Assembly (NCBI RefSeq): GCF_014651135.1
Contig: NZ_BMWH01000028.1
Location: forward strand, 36,400 to 100,399
Direction of reading: 5' to 3'
DNA length: 64,000 nt
Source of the DNA: Streptomyces echinoruber
GTDB taxonomy: Bacteria; Actinomycetota; Actinomycetes; Streptomycetales; Streptomycetaceae
In this document: positions 18,454 to 27,116 of the stretch, piece by piece
Layout of the letters: every line of letters begins with the position of its first letter
How positions within the stretch are numbered: the first letter of the stretch is position 1
Notes under the pieces: model-generated
Database searches by the model: none
What the model was told of the DNA's origin: nothing
The model's input: the letters and a program-made list of their open reading frames with translations, nothing else
Made by a program: the position numbers and the translations under genes

Positions 18454-19427
18454 GCGGCCACCCCCGCGACGGCGGGCCGGCGGCGCAGCCGGCGCAGCCG
18501 GGTCGCGCGCTGGACGTCCATGGAGTCGAGCGCCTCGTCGAGGACGTCCTGCGGCATCCGCCGCAGCGCGCCGGCGCTCATCGATTTCAGTTTCCGTGCC
18601 ACCGCCGGCTCGAACCTCTCGATGGAACCCAGATGATGGGAAATGATGGCGCAATAGGTGCGCACGGCCTTCGGCAGGAGTGCGGCCGCCTCGGCGTCCT
18701 CGGCGGTTTCCCGTATGACCTGGTCGAAGGCGCGGATGAAATCGAGCTGCCGCACGTCCCCGATCTGCGTGAGCGAGGAGGCCACCCCCCGCCGGTAGAA
18801 GACGCCGAGCAGTCCCACCACGGCGAAGGAGTCCGCCTCCCGGTGCAGCCGCCAGATCCACGGCCGGTCCTCGGCCGTGCGCAGACCGTCCGTGAAGTGC
18901 AGCAGGCCCCGGTCGACCAGGCGGCGGTGGTAGACGCCCGCCCAGGCGTAGGCGTAGTCCACGGAGGTGGAGCGGTCGGTGGGCAGGATCGCCTCCCGCG
19001 GGTTCAGCACCACACCGCGCCGGCCGTGCGGCACGCGGTGGACGGTGCGCGCCCGCGCGGTGCACTGCACATGGTCGGTGCGCAGGAAGTCGCAGCCCAG
19101 CTCCTCGATGGCGGCGAGGAGTTGCGGGTAGTGGCCGGGGGCGAGCCAGTCGTCGCCGTCGAGGAACGTCAGGTACTCGCCGCGCGCGGCGTCGATGCCG
19201 GTGTTGCGCGCGGTCGCCAGCCCTCCGTTCCGCTCGTGTCTGATGTACCGCGCGCCGGGCAGTTCACGCTCCGCGCGCGCGAGGATGTCCGGTGTCTCGT
19301 CGCGTGAACAGTCGTCGACGAGAATGAATTCGAAGTCCTCACGTGCGTTCGCCCGCAGACTCCTCAGGGTGTCGGGCGCGTATTGCTGCACGTTGTAGAA
19401 CGGCACGATGACGGAGAGCTTGACCAC
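18450..19427 (-). CDS. Family 2 glycosyltransferase
   Basis: The 325-residue protein is a GT2 (GT-A fold) enzyme. It has LSVIVPFYNVQQYAPDTLRSL at the start, FILVDDCSRDETPDIL, NGGLATARNTGIDAARGEYL and the DXD motif in FLDGDDWLAPGHY. The GTG at 19427 gives a start two residues before the conserved KLSVIVPFYN. It is coupled by GTGA overlap to the polysialyltransferase-like gene and transcribed away from the NeuA/NeuB genes. It could add the galactose or other sugar of a mixed wall polymer, or prime it; this is inference. Confidence 0.9.
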   Translation of the reverse strand: MVKLSVIVPFYNVQQYAPDTLRSLRANAREDFEFILVDDCSRDETPDILARAERELPGARYIRHERNGGLATARNTGIDAARGEYLTFLDGDDWLAPGHYPQLLAAIEELGCDFLRTDHVQCTARARTVHRVPHGRRGVVLNPREAILPTDRSTSVDYAYAWAGVYHRRLVDRGLLHFTDGLRTAEDRPWIWRLHREADSFAVVGLLGVFYRRGVASSLTQIGDVRQLDFIRAFDQVIRETAEDAEAAALLPKAVRTYCAIISHHLGSIERFEPAVARKLKSMSAGALRRMPQDVLDEALDSMDVQRATRLRRLRRRPAVAGVAA

Positions 19428-19625
19428 GCGGACGACCGTAAAACCCGGTCCGGCGCGCGTCTTTACCGTCAGTTTGAGGCGCGGTGAACACCGCGTGGCG
19501 AAGCCGTGAACCCGTTCTTCCCGCGCACCGATCCCGGCCCGATTCGCCATTCGGCGAGGTGCTGTTAACCGTTTGTTGCCTTGTGGTTGGGCGGTACCTA
19601 GAAATGGATTCCTACGGTCGTCGGC
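19428..19625. promoter_or_regulatory. Divergent promoter region of the wall-polymer cluster
   Basis: This 198-base gap separates the minus-strand and plus-strand arms of the cluster. It is richer in A/T near 19565-19610. A possible plus-strand promoter is TTGTTG (19572) with TACCTA about 16 bases later. No confident operator was found. Confidence 0.4.
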
Positions 19626-20960
19626 GTGCCAGCAAGTGCAACGAAGGCCCTGCGTGTGGCCGTTCTCGCGGATTCCGACACCCGGTGGAAATGGGGCGCG
19701 CTCACCGCGCACCGCATCGCGGGCGGCGACGTCCCGGACCCCTCCGCCGAATCGGGCATCCGCCTGGACGGCTACCTGCTGCGCGGCCGCGCCACTCCCA
19801 CCGCCCGCCAGCTGCAGGAGGTCGGCGTCCGCGCCGACTTTCTGCGCGAGGTGACCGGCGTGGAGTTCCTGCGCGTCATGGGCGAGGAGGCGTACGACGT
19901 CCTCGTGCTCGCCCTGGTCGGCGGCGGTGTGCAGGCGATGCTGCACGGCCTGAAGCGCGTGTGGGAGGGCCGGGACAGGCGGCCCGTCGTCGTCACCGGC
20001 TATGTCGGCGTCGTCTACGAGAAGCTCGCCGACGGCCTGCTGCTGCGGCACGGCGCCGACCTCGTCCTCGCCAACTCCCGCCAGGACGCGGAGCGTTTCC
20101 GCGCCGTCTACGAGGGAGTCGGTGCGGACGCCTCGGCGGTCACCGAGGTGGCGCTGCCGTTCCTCGGCGGCGCCCCGTACACCGGCGAACACGACCCCTA
20201 CACCGTGGTGTTCGCCGCCCAGCCCTCCGTCCCGGAGACCCGCCGGGACCGCACCTACCTCCTCGAGCGGCTGATCGGGCACGCCCGCCGGCACCCCGAG
20301 CGCGAGGTGCTGCTCAAGCTGCGCTCCAGACCGGGCGAGCACACCACCCACATCGAGGAGCTGCCGTACCAGAAGCTGGCGCAGAAGGCGGGCGAACTGC
20401 CGCCCAACTTCCGCCTGGTCTACGGCAACATGGGCGAGGTCCTGGACCGCACCGACCTGCTCGTCACGGTCAGCTCCACGGCCGCCCTGGAGGCCCTGCA
20501 CCGCCGCATCCCCACGGTGGTCCTCACCGACCTCGGCATCCGCGAGGCGCTCGGCAACCACCACTTCACCGGCTCCGGCTGCCTCGCCTCCTGGGACCAG
20601 CTCGACGCCGGGCACCGGCCCGAGCCCGACCCGGAGTGGGTGGCCCGGCAGGGCGTGTGCGCCGACGGCTCGTACGCCACCGCCTTCGACACGGCGCGCG
20701 AACGCATCGCCAAGCTGCTCGCCCAGCCCGCGCTGCCGCCCCTGACCCCCTACTACACCCCGGCGACCGCCCCCGGCTACCTGCCCGGCATCCTCGCCCG
20801 CCACCACCTCGGCCCGGACGGCAGCCCGCTGCCCGGCGCGCCCGCCGCCGACAAGGAGCCCGGCCCGGTGCGGCAGATCGTGCGCCGCGCCGCCCGCGGC
20901 GCCTACCGGCACGGAGTGCAGCGCGTGGCGCCCGTCATCCGCCGGATGGGAGAGCTGTGA
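19626..20960 (+). CDS. DUF6716-type putative glycosyltransferase
   Basis: The 444-residue protein begins VAVLADSDTRWKWGALTAHRI, and ends in a basic segment. Middle motifs include VVTGYVGVVYEKLADGLLLR, GADLVLANSRQDAERFR and LLVTVSSTAALEALHRRIPTVVLTD, which looks like a GT-B fold nucleotide-sugar site. I believe this is the DUF6716 putative glycosyltransferase family that accompanies NeuA/NeuB genes in actinomycetes. It starts with GTG and lacks a strong ribosome site. Downstream NeuA and NeuB genes follow closely on the same strand. Confidence 0.75.
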   Translation: MPASATKALRVAVLADSDTRWKWGALTAHRIAGGDVPDPSAESGIRLDGYLLRGRATPTARQLQEVGVRADFLREVTGVEFLRVMGEEAYDVLVLALVGGGVQAMLHGLKRVWEGRDRRPVVVTGYVGVVYEKLADGLLLRHGADLVLANSRQDAERFRAVYEGVGADASAVTEVALPFLGGAPYTGEHDPYTVVFAAQPSVPETRRDRTYLLERLIGHARRHPEREVLLKLRSRPGEHTTHIEELPYQKLAQKAGELPPNFRLVYGNMGEVLDRTDLLVTVSSTAALEALHRRIPTVVLTDLGIREALGNHHFTGSGCLASWDQLDAGHRPEPDPEWVARQGVCADGSYATAFDTARERIAKLLAQPALPPLTPYYTPATAPGYLPGILARHHLGPDGSPLPGAPAADKEPGPVRQIVRRAARGAYRHGVQRVAPVIRRMGEL

Positions 20961-21019
20961 CCACCCGCGTCCCGCGTCAGGCACGCCCAGCGCCCGACGC
21001 ATCCCAAGGAGTTGACCCC

Positions 21020-22387
21020 ATGTCCGATCCGCAGGCGGGCCCCGGCAGCCCGGCACGCCGTGTGCTCGCGGTGATCCCCGCGCGCGGCGGCTCCAAGGGC
21101 GTGCCCGCGAAGAACCTCGCCCCCGTCGGCGGCGTGCCGCTGGTGGCCCGCGCCGTGCGCGCGTGCCTGGCCGCCCGGCTGGTCACCGACGTCGTGGTCT
21201 CCACCGACGACCGGGCCATCGCCGCCGTGGCCCGCGAGGCCGGCGCCGAGGTCGTGCTGCGCCCGGCCGCCCTCGCCGGCGACACCGCCACCTCCGAGGC
21301 CGCCGTGCTGCACGCCCTGGACGCCCACGAGGCCCTGCACGGCGCGCCCGTCGACGTCGTGCTGCTCGTGCAGTGCACCAGCCCGTTCCTGAGGCGCGAG
21401 GACGTCGACGGGGTGGCCGCCGCGATCCTGGAGCACGGTGCCGACACCGCCGTCACCGTCGCCCCCTTCCACGGCTTCATCTGGCGCGACGCCGCCGACG
21501 ACCCCCGGGTCGCCGAGCCGGCCCGCACCGCCGGCCAGGTCGGCGGCGCGGCCGGCGGCACCCGGGTCGCCCACGCGACCGTCACCGAGGGCGGCTACGG
21601 CGTCAACCACGACAAGTCCTTCCGCCCCCGCCGCCAGGACCGCCCCCAGGACCTGCTGGAGACCGGCGCCGCCTACGCGATGACGGCCGCGGGCTTCCGC
21701 GAGCACCGGCACCGCTTCTTCGGCCGCACCGAACTCGTCCGCACCGACCCCGCGCGGGTGCTGGAGATCGACGACCCGCACGACCTGGCCCGCGCCCGTG
21801 CCCTGGCGCCCCTCTTCGACGCCGGCCTCCCCCAGGCTCCCGACCTCACTCGGGCAGGGGAGACCCCCACCGGCGCCCTCCCCACCCGCGACGACGTCGA
21901 CGCCGTCGTCCTCGACTTCGACGGCACCCAGACCGACGACCGGGTGCTGATCGACTCCGACGGACGGGAGTTCGTCTCCGTGCACCGCGGGGACGGCCTC
22001 GGCATCGCCGCCCTGCGCCGCAGCGGCCTGAAGATGCTGATCCTGTCCACGGAACAGAACCCGGTCGTGGCGGCCCGCGCACGGAAACTGCGGATCCCCG
22101 TGCTGCACGGCATCGACCGGAAGGACCTCGCGCTCAAGCAGTGGTGCGAGGAGCAGGGCATCGCGCCGGAGCGCGTGCTCTACGTCGGCAACGACGTCAA
22201 CGACCTCCCGTGCTTCGCCCTCGCCGGCTGGCCCGTGGCGGTCGCGAGCGCCCACGACGCCGTCCGCGGCGCCGCACGCGCGGTCACCACCGTCCCCGGT
22301 GGTGAGGGCGCGATCCGGGAGATCGCCGGCTGGATCCTCGGCTCCTCCCTCGACTCCCCCGATTCCCCCACCCAGCCCGTCACGTAA
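21020..22387 (+). CDS. Bifunctional CMP-nonulosonate cytidylyltransferase / HAD phosphatase
   Basis: The 455-residue protein joins two domains. Residues 1-235 are a NeuA-type cytidylyltransferase (VIPARGGSKGVPAKNLAP, LLVQCTSPFLRREDV, EIDDPHDLARA). Residues about 294-445 are a KdsC-like HAD phosphatase (VVLDFDGTQTDD with the nucleophilic aspartate, LSTEQNPVVAARARKL, YVGNDVNDLPCFALAG). It should activate a nonulosonic acid with CTP and remove a phosphate from the 9-phosphate precursor. The ATG has an AAGGAG site. The downstream synthase starts 15 bases after its stop. Confidence 0.88.
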   Translation: MSDPQAGPGSPARRVLAVIPARGGSKGVPAKNLAPVGGVPLVARAVRACLAARLVTDVVVSTDDRAIAAVAREAGAEVVLRPAALAGDTATSEAAVLHALDAHEALHGAPVDVVLLVQCTSPFLRREDVDGVAAAILEHGADTAVTVAPFHGFIWRDAADDPRVAEPARTAGQVGGAAGGTRVAHATVTEGGYGVNHDKSFRPRRQDRPQDLLETGAAYAMTAAGFREHRHRFFGRTELVRTDPARVLEIDDPHDLARARALAPLFDAGLPQAPDLTRAGETPTGALPTRDDVDAVVLDFDGTQTDDRVLIDSDGREFVSVHRGDGLGIAALRRSGLKMLILSTEQNPVVAARARKLRIPVLHGIDRKDLALKQWCEEQGIAPERVLYVGNDVNDLPCFALAGWPVAVASAHDAVRGAARAVTTVPGGEGAIREIAGWILGSSLDSPDSPTQPVT

Positions 22388-22402
22388 GGGACATCACCTG
22401 CC

Positions 22403-23338
22403 ATGAGCAACTCCCGTCTGCGCACGCTCGGTTCCCGCGAGGTCGGCCCGGGCCGCCCGGTCTACGTCACCGGCGAGATCGGCATCAACCACAACGGCGA
22501 CCTCGAGAACGCCTTCAAGTTGATCGACGCGGCCGCCGAGGCCGGCTGCGACGCCGTGAAGTTCCAGAAGCGCACCCCGGAGATCTGCACTCCGCGCGAC
22601 CAGTGGGACATCGAGCGTGACACCCCCTGGGGCCGCATGACCTACATCGACTACCGCCACCGGGTGGAGTTCGGCGAGGACGAGTACCGCGCCATCGACG
22701 AGTACTGCCGCACGAAGGGCATCGACTGGTTCGCCTCCCCGTGGGACACCGAGGCCGTCGCCTTCCTGGAGAAGTTCGACGTCCCGGCCCACAAGGTGGC
22801 CTCCGCCTCCCTGACCGACGACGAGCTGCTGCGCGCCCTGCGCGCCACCGGCAAGACGATCATCCTGTCCACCGGCATGTCCACCCCGAAGCAGATCCGC
22901 CACGCGGTGGAGGTCCTCGGCAGCGACAACATCCTGCTCTGCCACGCCACCTCGACCTACCCGGCCAAGGCCGAGGAGCTCAACCTGCGCGTGATCAACA
23001 CCCTGGAGCGGGAGTACCCGAACGTGCCGATCGGCTACTCCGGCCACGAGACCGGCCTGCAGACCACGCTCGCCGCGGTCGCGCTCGGCGCCTGCTTCGT
23101 CGAGCGGCACATCACCCTCGACCGCGCCATGTGGGGCTCCGACCAGGCCGCCTCCGTCGAGCCGCAGGGCCTGGCCCGCCTGGTGCGCGACATCCGCATC
23201 ATCGAGGAGGCCCTCGGCGACGGCGTGAAGAAGGTCTACGAGTCCGAGCTGGGCCCGATGAAGAAGCTGCGCCGCGTCGCCGGCGTGGTCGCCGAGGCGG
23301 AGATCGCCGCGGCCGCGGGCGAGCCGGTCACGGTCTGA
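22403..23338 (+). CDS. NeuB-type nonulosonic acid synthase without SAF domain
   Basis: The 311-residue protein is an N-acetylneuraminate synthase-family barrel: VYVTGEIGINHNGDLENAFKL, AGCDAVKFQKRTPEIC, FASPWDTEAVAFL, KVASASLTDDELL, ILSTGMSTPKQI and GYSGHETGLQTTLAAVALG. It condenses phosphoenolpyruvate with a hexose or its 6-phosphate. NeuB proteins usually run about 340-350 residues with a C-terminal SAF domain; this one ends at about residue 311 and lacks it. With the fused phosphatase next door, a Kdn 9-phosphate route from mannose 6-phosphate is plausible, as inferred from the context. Confidence 0.87.
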   Translation: MSNSRLRTLGSREVGPGRPVYVTGEIGINHNGDLENAFKLIDAAAEAGCDAVKFQKRTPEICTPRDQWDIERDTPWGRMTYIDYRHRVEFGEDEYRAIDEYCRTKGIDWFASPWDTEAVAFLEKFDVPAHKVASASLTDDELLRALRATGKTIILSTGMSTPKQIRHAVEVLGSDNILLCHATSTYPAKAEELNLRVINTLEREYPNVPIGYSGHETGLQTTLAAVALGACFVERHITLDRAMWGSDQAASVEPQGLARLVRDIRIIEEALGDGVKKVYESELGPMKKLRRVAGVVAEAEIAAAAGEPVTV

Positions 23339-23370
23339 GCCGCGCCGACTGACGGGACGGTCGTACGCCG

Positions 23371-24450
23371 ATGAGCCCCCGCGCCGGATCCACCCCCCGC
23401 ACTCTCGCGTTCGTCGAGAGCCCGGTACAGCTGCTGAACGTACTGGAGTGGGCGCACGCGCACGCGCCCAGGGCCCAGGAGGAACCCGGCGCGGGGCTCA
23501 CCCTCGTCGTCCTGTCGCCCACCGACCCCATGACCCGCGGCCAGCTCCGCCGCATGTCCGAGCTGGCCCGCGACGACGGCCACGACGTTCGCTGGGAGGA
23601 GGCCCGCGGCGGCGCCACCGCGCCCTTGCGGACGACGGGCGGCCTGGCCCCGCTGCTGCGCCGGGCCGACCGGGTCGTCATGGGCGACCCGTTCTCCCGC
23701 TACGTCCAGCTCCTGCTGACCCTCACCCGGGCCCGCGACCTGGTTGTCGTCGACGACGGCACGGCGACCATGGAGTTCGTCGCCCAGCTCGCCCGCGGCG
23801 AGCGCCTGGTGCGCTGGCACCGCAAGGGCGGCCGCCCCGGCGCCCGCGACCTGCTCTTCGCGCCGGTCTCCTCCGCGGCCCGCCGCCGCCTGACACCGGA
23901 CGGCCGGCGCAGCGTCGAGGTGTTCTCCTCCATGCCGGTGGACGAGACACCGGCCGGCGTGACCGTCACGGCCAACGACTTCTCCTGGACCCGTGCCCGC
24001 TTCGGCCCGCCCCGCATCACCAGGAGCGCCGACCTGGTCGGCACGTCCCTGGTGGAGACCGGCGTCGTCGACGGCGACCGCTACCTGGACGCCGTCCGCG
24101 CCCTGGCCAAGGCCCACGGTGCCACCCGCTACTTCGCCCACCGCCGCGAGAGCGCCGAGAAGCTGCACCGCCTCGCCCTGGAGACGGGCCTGGAGATCGT
24201 CCGCCCCGACCTGCCGCTGGAGCTGATCGCCCGCCGCGGCCCCGTCGGGAGCACCATCCTCAGCTTCCCCTCCACCGTCGTCCACACCCTGCCCCTCGCC
24301 CTGGCCGGCACCGGCGTCCGCGTCGCCGTCTGCGACATCGACCCGGCCTGGCTCACCGCCCACGCCTCACCGCGGGCCCAGGGCTTCCTGTCGGGGGTGA
24401 CGGACACCGCACGGGACGTGCACCGGCTCACGGCGGTGAGGACGGCGTAG
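23371..24450 (+). CDS. Putative sialyltransferase-like glycosyltransferase
   Basis: The 359-residue cytoplasmic protein begins RTLAFVESPVQLLNVLEWAHA, a pattern like GT52-type and polysialyltransferase proteins (xxESPxQLLxxxE). It also has VVDDGTATMEFVAQLARGE and FAHRRESAEKLHRLALETGL, resembling the D-D-G-T and H-R-R-E motifs in that group, and ends with a conserved-looking STVVHTLPLALAGTGV. It follows NeuB by 32 bases and should act on the same polymer. The donor is presumably a CMP-nonulosonate. I am fairly sure of the fold class and less sure of the exact reaction. Confidence 0.65.
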   Translation: MSPRAGSTPRTLAFVESPVQLLNVLEWAHAHAPRAQEEPGAGLTLVVLSPTDPMTRGQLRRMSELARDDGHDVRWEEARGGATAPLRTTGGLAPLLRRADRVVMGDPFSRYVQLLLTLTRARDLVVVDDGTATMEFVAQLARGERLVRWHRKGGRPGARDLLFAPVSSAARRRLTPDGRRSVEVFSSMPVDETPAGVTVTANDFSWTRARFGPPRITRSADLVGTSLVETGVVDGDRYLDAVRALAKAHGATRYFAHRRESAEKLHRLALETGLEIVRPDLPLELIARRGPVGSTILSFPSTVVHTLPLALAGTGVRVAVCDIDPAWLTAHASPRAQGFLSGVTDTARDVHRLTAVRTA

Positions 24451-24583
24451 CGCGGGCCGTGAGCACGGCGTGGCGCGGGACGTGAGAACGGCGTGGCGTG
24501 GGGCTGTGAGCACGGCATGACGCGGCCGTGAGGACGGCATGGCGCGGGCCGTGGGCGCGGCATGGCGCGGGCCGTGGGCGCGG
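24436..24583. repeat. 22-24 base tandem repeat, about 6.5 copies
   Basis: Units beginning GTGAGCACGGC or GTGAGGACGGC and ending CGCGGGCC run from the last codons of the gene ending at 24450 into the intergenic region. The stop codon TAG of that gene arises inside the first unit. Confidence 0.9.
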
Positions 24584-24685
24584 TGCAGCGCCCGGGGTGG
24601 GCACGGGTGCGGCGAGGGCCGCGGGCGTGACGCGGCGGGGACGGTGGGCGCCGCGGCGGGGCGCGCGCGGCTCACCCCGCCCGGC

Positions 24686-25348
24686 TCACCCCCGCGCGCC
24701 CGGCCGGGCCGCCAGCAGGAAGGCCCGGGCCCGCTTCTCCTCGCCCTCGGGCTCGCGCAGCAGCCGGGCGCGCGGCTCCAGGCCGGCGTCCGTCACCGCG
24801 GCGGCCATGTCCTGCGGGGTGCGGAAGTAGTAGTCGAGGGACGTCTCGTGCCCGAACCGCTCCGACAGGTGGAGGTGCTCGGCGTCCCCGGTCCGGAAGC
24901 CCAGCAGGAGCAGGCCGCCGGGGACGAGGACGCGGTGGAATTCGGCGAGGACGGCGGGCAGGTGCGCGTCGGGTATGTGGATCACGGAGTCGAGGGCGAG
25001 GACCCCGCCGAGCGTGGCGTCCGGCAGGTCCAGTCCGGTCATGGAACCGACGTGGAAGCGCAGCCCGGGATGGGCGCGGCTCGCCAGTGCCACCATGCGC
25101 GGGGAGAGGTCCACCCCGAACACCGGAACGCCGAGGTCGTGCAGGTGGGCGGTGACGTTCCCGGGCCCGCAGCCGACGTCGGCGACGGGCGCGTCGCCGC
25201 CCGCCCGCACCAGCTCGGCGAAGGCGGCGAGCAGGGCGCGCTCCAGCGGCCGGTCGGCCGGGCCGCCGGGGAACGCGGCGGCGTAGTCGTGCGCGATGGC
25301 GTCGTACGAGGCCCGGGTGGCCCGCAGGAAGGCGTGGTCGGCGGTCAC
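24686..25348 (-). CDS. Class I SAM-dependent methyltransferase
   Basis: The 220-residue protein has the Rossmann SAM-binding motif VADVGCGPGNVTAHL (about 54-68), acidic GVDLSPRMVALA and HRVLVPGGLLLLGF, all typical of class I methyltransferases. The substrate is unknown. It starts with GTG at 25348, divergent from the M20 gene, and converges on the wall-polymer cluster. It may or may not belong to that cluster. Confidence 0.85.
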   Translation of the reverse strand: MTADHAFLRATRASYDAIAHDYAAAFPGGPADRPLERALLAAFAELVRAGGDAPVADVGCGPGNVTAHLHDLGVPVFGVDLSPRMVALASRAHPGLRFHVGSMTGLDLPDATLGGVLALDSVIHIPDAHLPAVLAEFHRVLVPGGLLLLGFRTGDAEHLHLSERFGHETSLDYYFRTPQDMAAAVTDAGLEPRARLLREPEGEEKRARAFLLAARPGARG

Positions 25349-25632
25349 GTCGGCGCACCCTAGCGGCCTTCCGCCTCACCCGTCCGGGCGTTCACCGGAA
25401 GTCGGCCGGGCCGTTCACCGGAGGTCCGCCAGGTGGACAGGTCGGCTTGGTTCGCCAAAGGCGTGGTATCCGTGAGGGGAGAAGGGGAGGTGGCCTGGCG
25501 TAAAAAACAGGTGAGCCTACCCATCCTGTTCCCGCCCCATGCGCCCGGCAGTGAGATTTTTCTCCCTCCATCGGGTTGAAATTTTGTTGATCGTGGAGCC
25601 GTCTCGCGGTCGGGCGTCCTACCCTTCAAAGG
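25349..25632. promoter_or_regulatory. Divergent intergenic region, methyltransferase / M20 hydrolase
   Basis: This 284-base gap has no gene. It is notably less GC-rich at 25498-25600. A -10 box TACCCT at 25620-25625 lies 7 bases before the GTG at 25633, so the M20 gene looks leaderless. Confidence 0.5.
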
Positions 25633-26877
25633 GTGAAGCAACTGATGTCCCTTGAGTCCGAGGTCGGTCCGGCCGGGGAAACGGCGCTCCCCGGCACTCT
25701 GCCGGAGCCGCTGTACGCCGAGCTCGTCGCGTTCCGCCGCGACCTGCACATGCACCCCGAGCTCGGCAACCAGGAGTTCCGCACCACCGCGGCGATCAAG
25801 GAGCGGCTGGAGCAGGCCGGCCTGAAGCCGCGCGTGCTCTCCGGCGGCACCGGGCTCATCTGCGACGTCGGGGTCGAGGACGGGAAGCGGGAGGGCGGAG
25901 CGGAGCTGCTCGCCCTGCGCGCCGACATCGACGCGCTGCCCATCCCGGACACCAAGGAGGACTGCCCGTACCGCTCCACCGTGCCCGACCGCGCCCACGC
26001 CTGCGGCCACGACGTGCACACCACCGTCGTGCTCGGCGCCGGCCTGGTCCTCGCCGACCTGCACCGCCGGGGCCGGCTGCCGCGGCCGGTGCGGCTGATC
26101 TTCCAGCCCGCGGAGGAGGTCCTGCCCGGCGGCGCCGACCAGGCCATCCAGTGCGGCGCGCTGGACGGCGTACGGCGCATCCTGGCCGTGCACTGCGACC
26201 CCCGCGTCGACGCCGGACGCATCGGGCTGCGGCACGGGCCCATCACCTCCGCCTGCGACCGGCTGGAGGTCTCCCTGGACGGGCCCGGCGGCCACACCGC
26301 CCGCCCGCACCTGACCACCGACCTGGTGACCGCCGCCGCCCGCGTCGTCACCGACGTGCCCGCGCTGGTCTCCCGCCGCGTCGACACCCGCGCCGGGCTC
26401 GCCGTGACCTGGGGCCGGATCGAGTCCGGACACGCGCCCAACGTCGTCCCGCAGCACGCCGAGCTCGCGGGCACCGTGCGCTGCCTGGACATCGAGGCGT
26501 GGCGGCAGGCCCCCGACATCGTGGTCGGCGCCATCGACGAGGTCGCCAACCTGCACCGCGCCAAGTCCGAGATCACCTACGTCCGCGGCGTCCCGCCCGT
26601 CGTCAACGACCCGATGGTCACCCGGCTGCTGCGCCTCGCCATGACCGCCCGCCGGGGCGCGGAGAGCATCGAGGACACCGAGCAGAGCCTCGGCGGCGAG
26701 GACTTCTCCTGGTACCTGGAGCGCGTGCCCGGCGCCATGGCCCGCCTCGGCGTCCGCCGCCCCGGCGACCACGTCGTCCGCGACCTGCACCAGGGCGACT
26801 TCGACGCCGACGAGTCGGCCATCACGGTCGGCGTGGAGCTGTTCACGGCGGCGGCCCTGCTGGACGTCGGCGAGTGA
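25633..26877 (+). CDS. M20 family metallo-amidohydrolase
   Basis: The 414-residue enzyme is an M20D-type peptidase/amidohydrolase. Metal and catalytic motifs are ALRADIDALPI, HACGHDVHTTVVLGAG, LIFQPAEEVLPGGA and GGEDFSWYLERVPGA near the C-terminus; FRRDLHMHPELG is the usual N-terminal motif. It should hydrolyse an N-acyl or amide substrate in the cytoplasm; the substrate cannot be read from sequence. The GTG start lies 7 bases after a -10 box, so translation is probably leaderless. It precedes the nucleoside uptake genes but has no palindrome of that group. Confidence 0.88.
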   Translation: MKQLMSLESEVGPAGETALPGTLPEPLYAELVAFRRDLHMHPELGNQEFRTTAAIKERLEQAGLKPRVLSGGTGLICDVGVEDGKREGGAELLALRADIDALPIPDTKEDCPYRSTVPDRAHACGHDVHTTVVLGAGLVLADLHRRGRLPRPVRLIFQPAEEVLPGGADQAIQCGALDGVRRILAVHCDPRVDAGRIGLRHGPITSACDRLEVSLDGPGGHTARPHLTTDLVTAAARVVTDVPALVSRRVDTRAGLAVTWGRIESGHAPNVVPQHAELAGTVRCLDIEAWRQAPDIVVGAIDEVANLHRAKSEITYVRGVPPVVNDPMVTRLLRLAMTARRGAESIEDTEQSLGGEDFSWYLERVPGAMARLGVRRPGDHVVRDLHQGDFDADESAITVGVELFTAAALLDVGE

Positions 26878-27024
26878 GCGGCGGGGTGCCCGCGCGCGTC
26901 CGTCCGGCACCCTTTGTCCACCTTGTTCGCCTGTGTCATCCGGGCGCAACCGGGCGCACGGAGACGTAACCCGCCCTCGGCACGAATCGATAACGGCCCG
27001 GCGAAACCCCGTTCCCCTCCCCTT

Positions 27025-27036
27025 CTACGCGCGTTA
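27025..27036. promoter_or_regulatory. Nucleoside-regulon palindrome, site 1 (imperfect)
   Basis: CTACGCGCGTTA, one of six related sites. It overlaps a -10-like TACTGT at 27035-27040, about 81 bases before the first BMP lipoprotein gene. The right arm is changed from GTAG to GTTA. Confidence 0.7.
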
Positions 27037-27116
27037 CTGTGCGCCGCAATCGCTCGCCAGTGGCGGGGCGCCGGTACGGGCCGGCGACGGCGCCGCGGGG
27101 ATGAAGGGTGCGTGCT

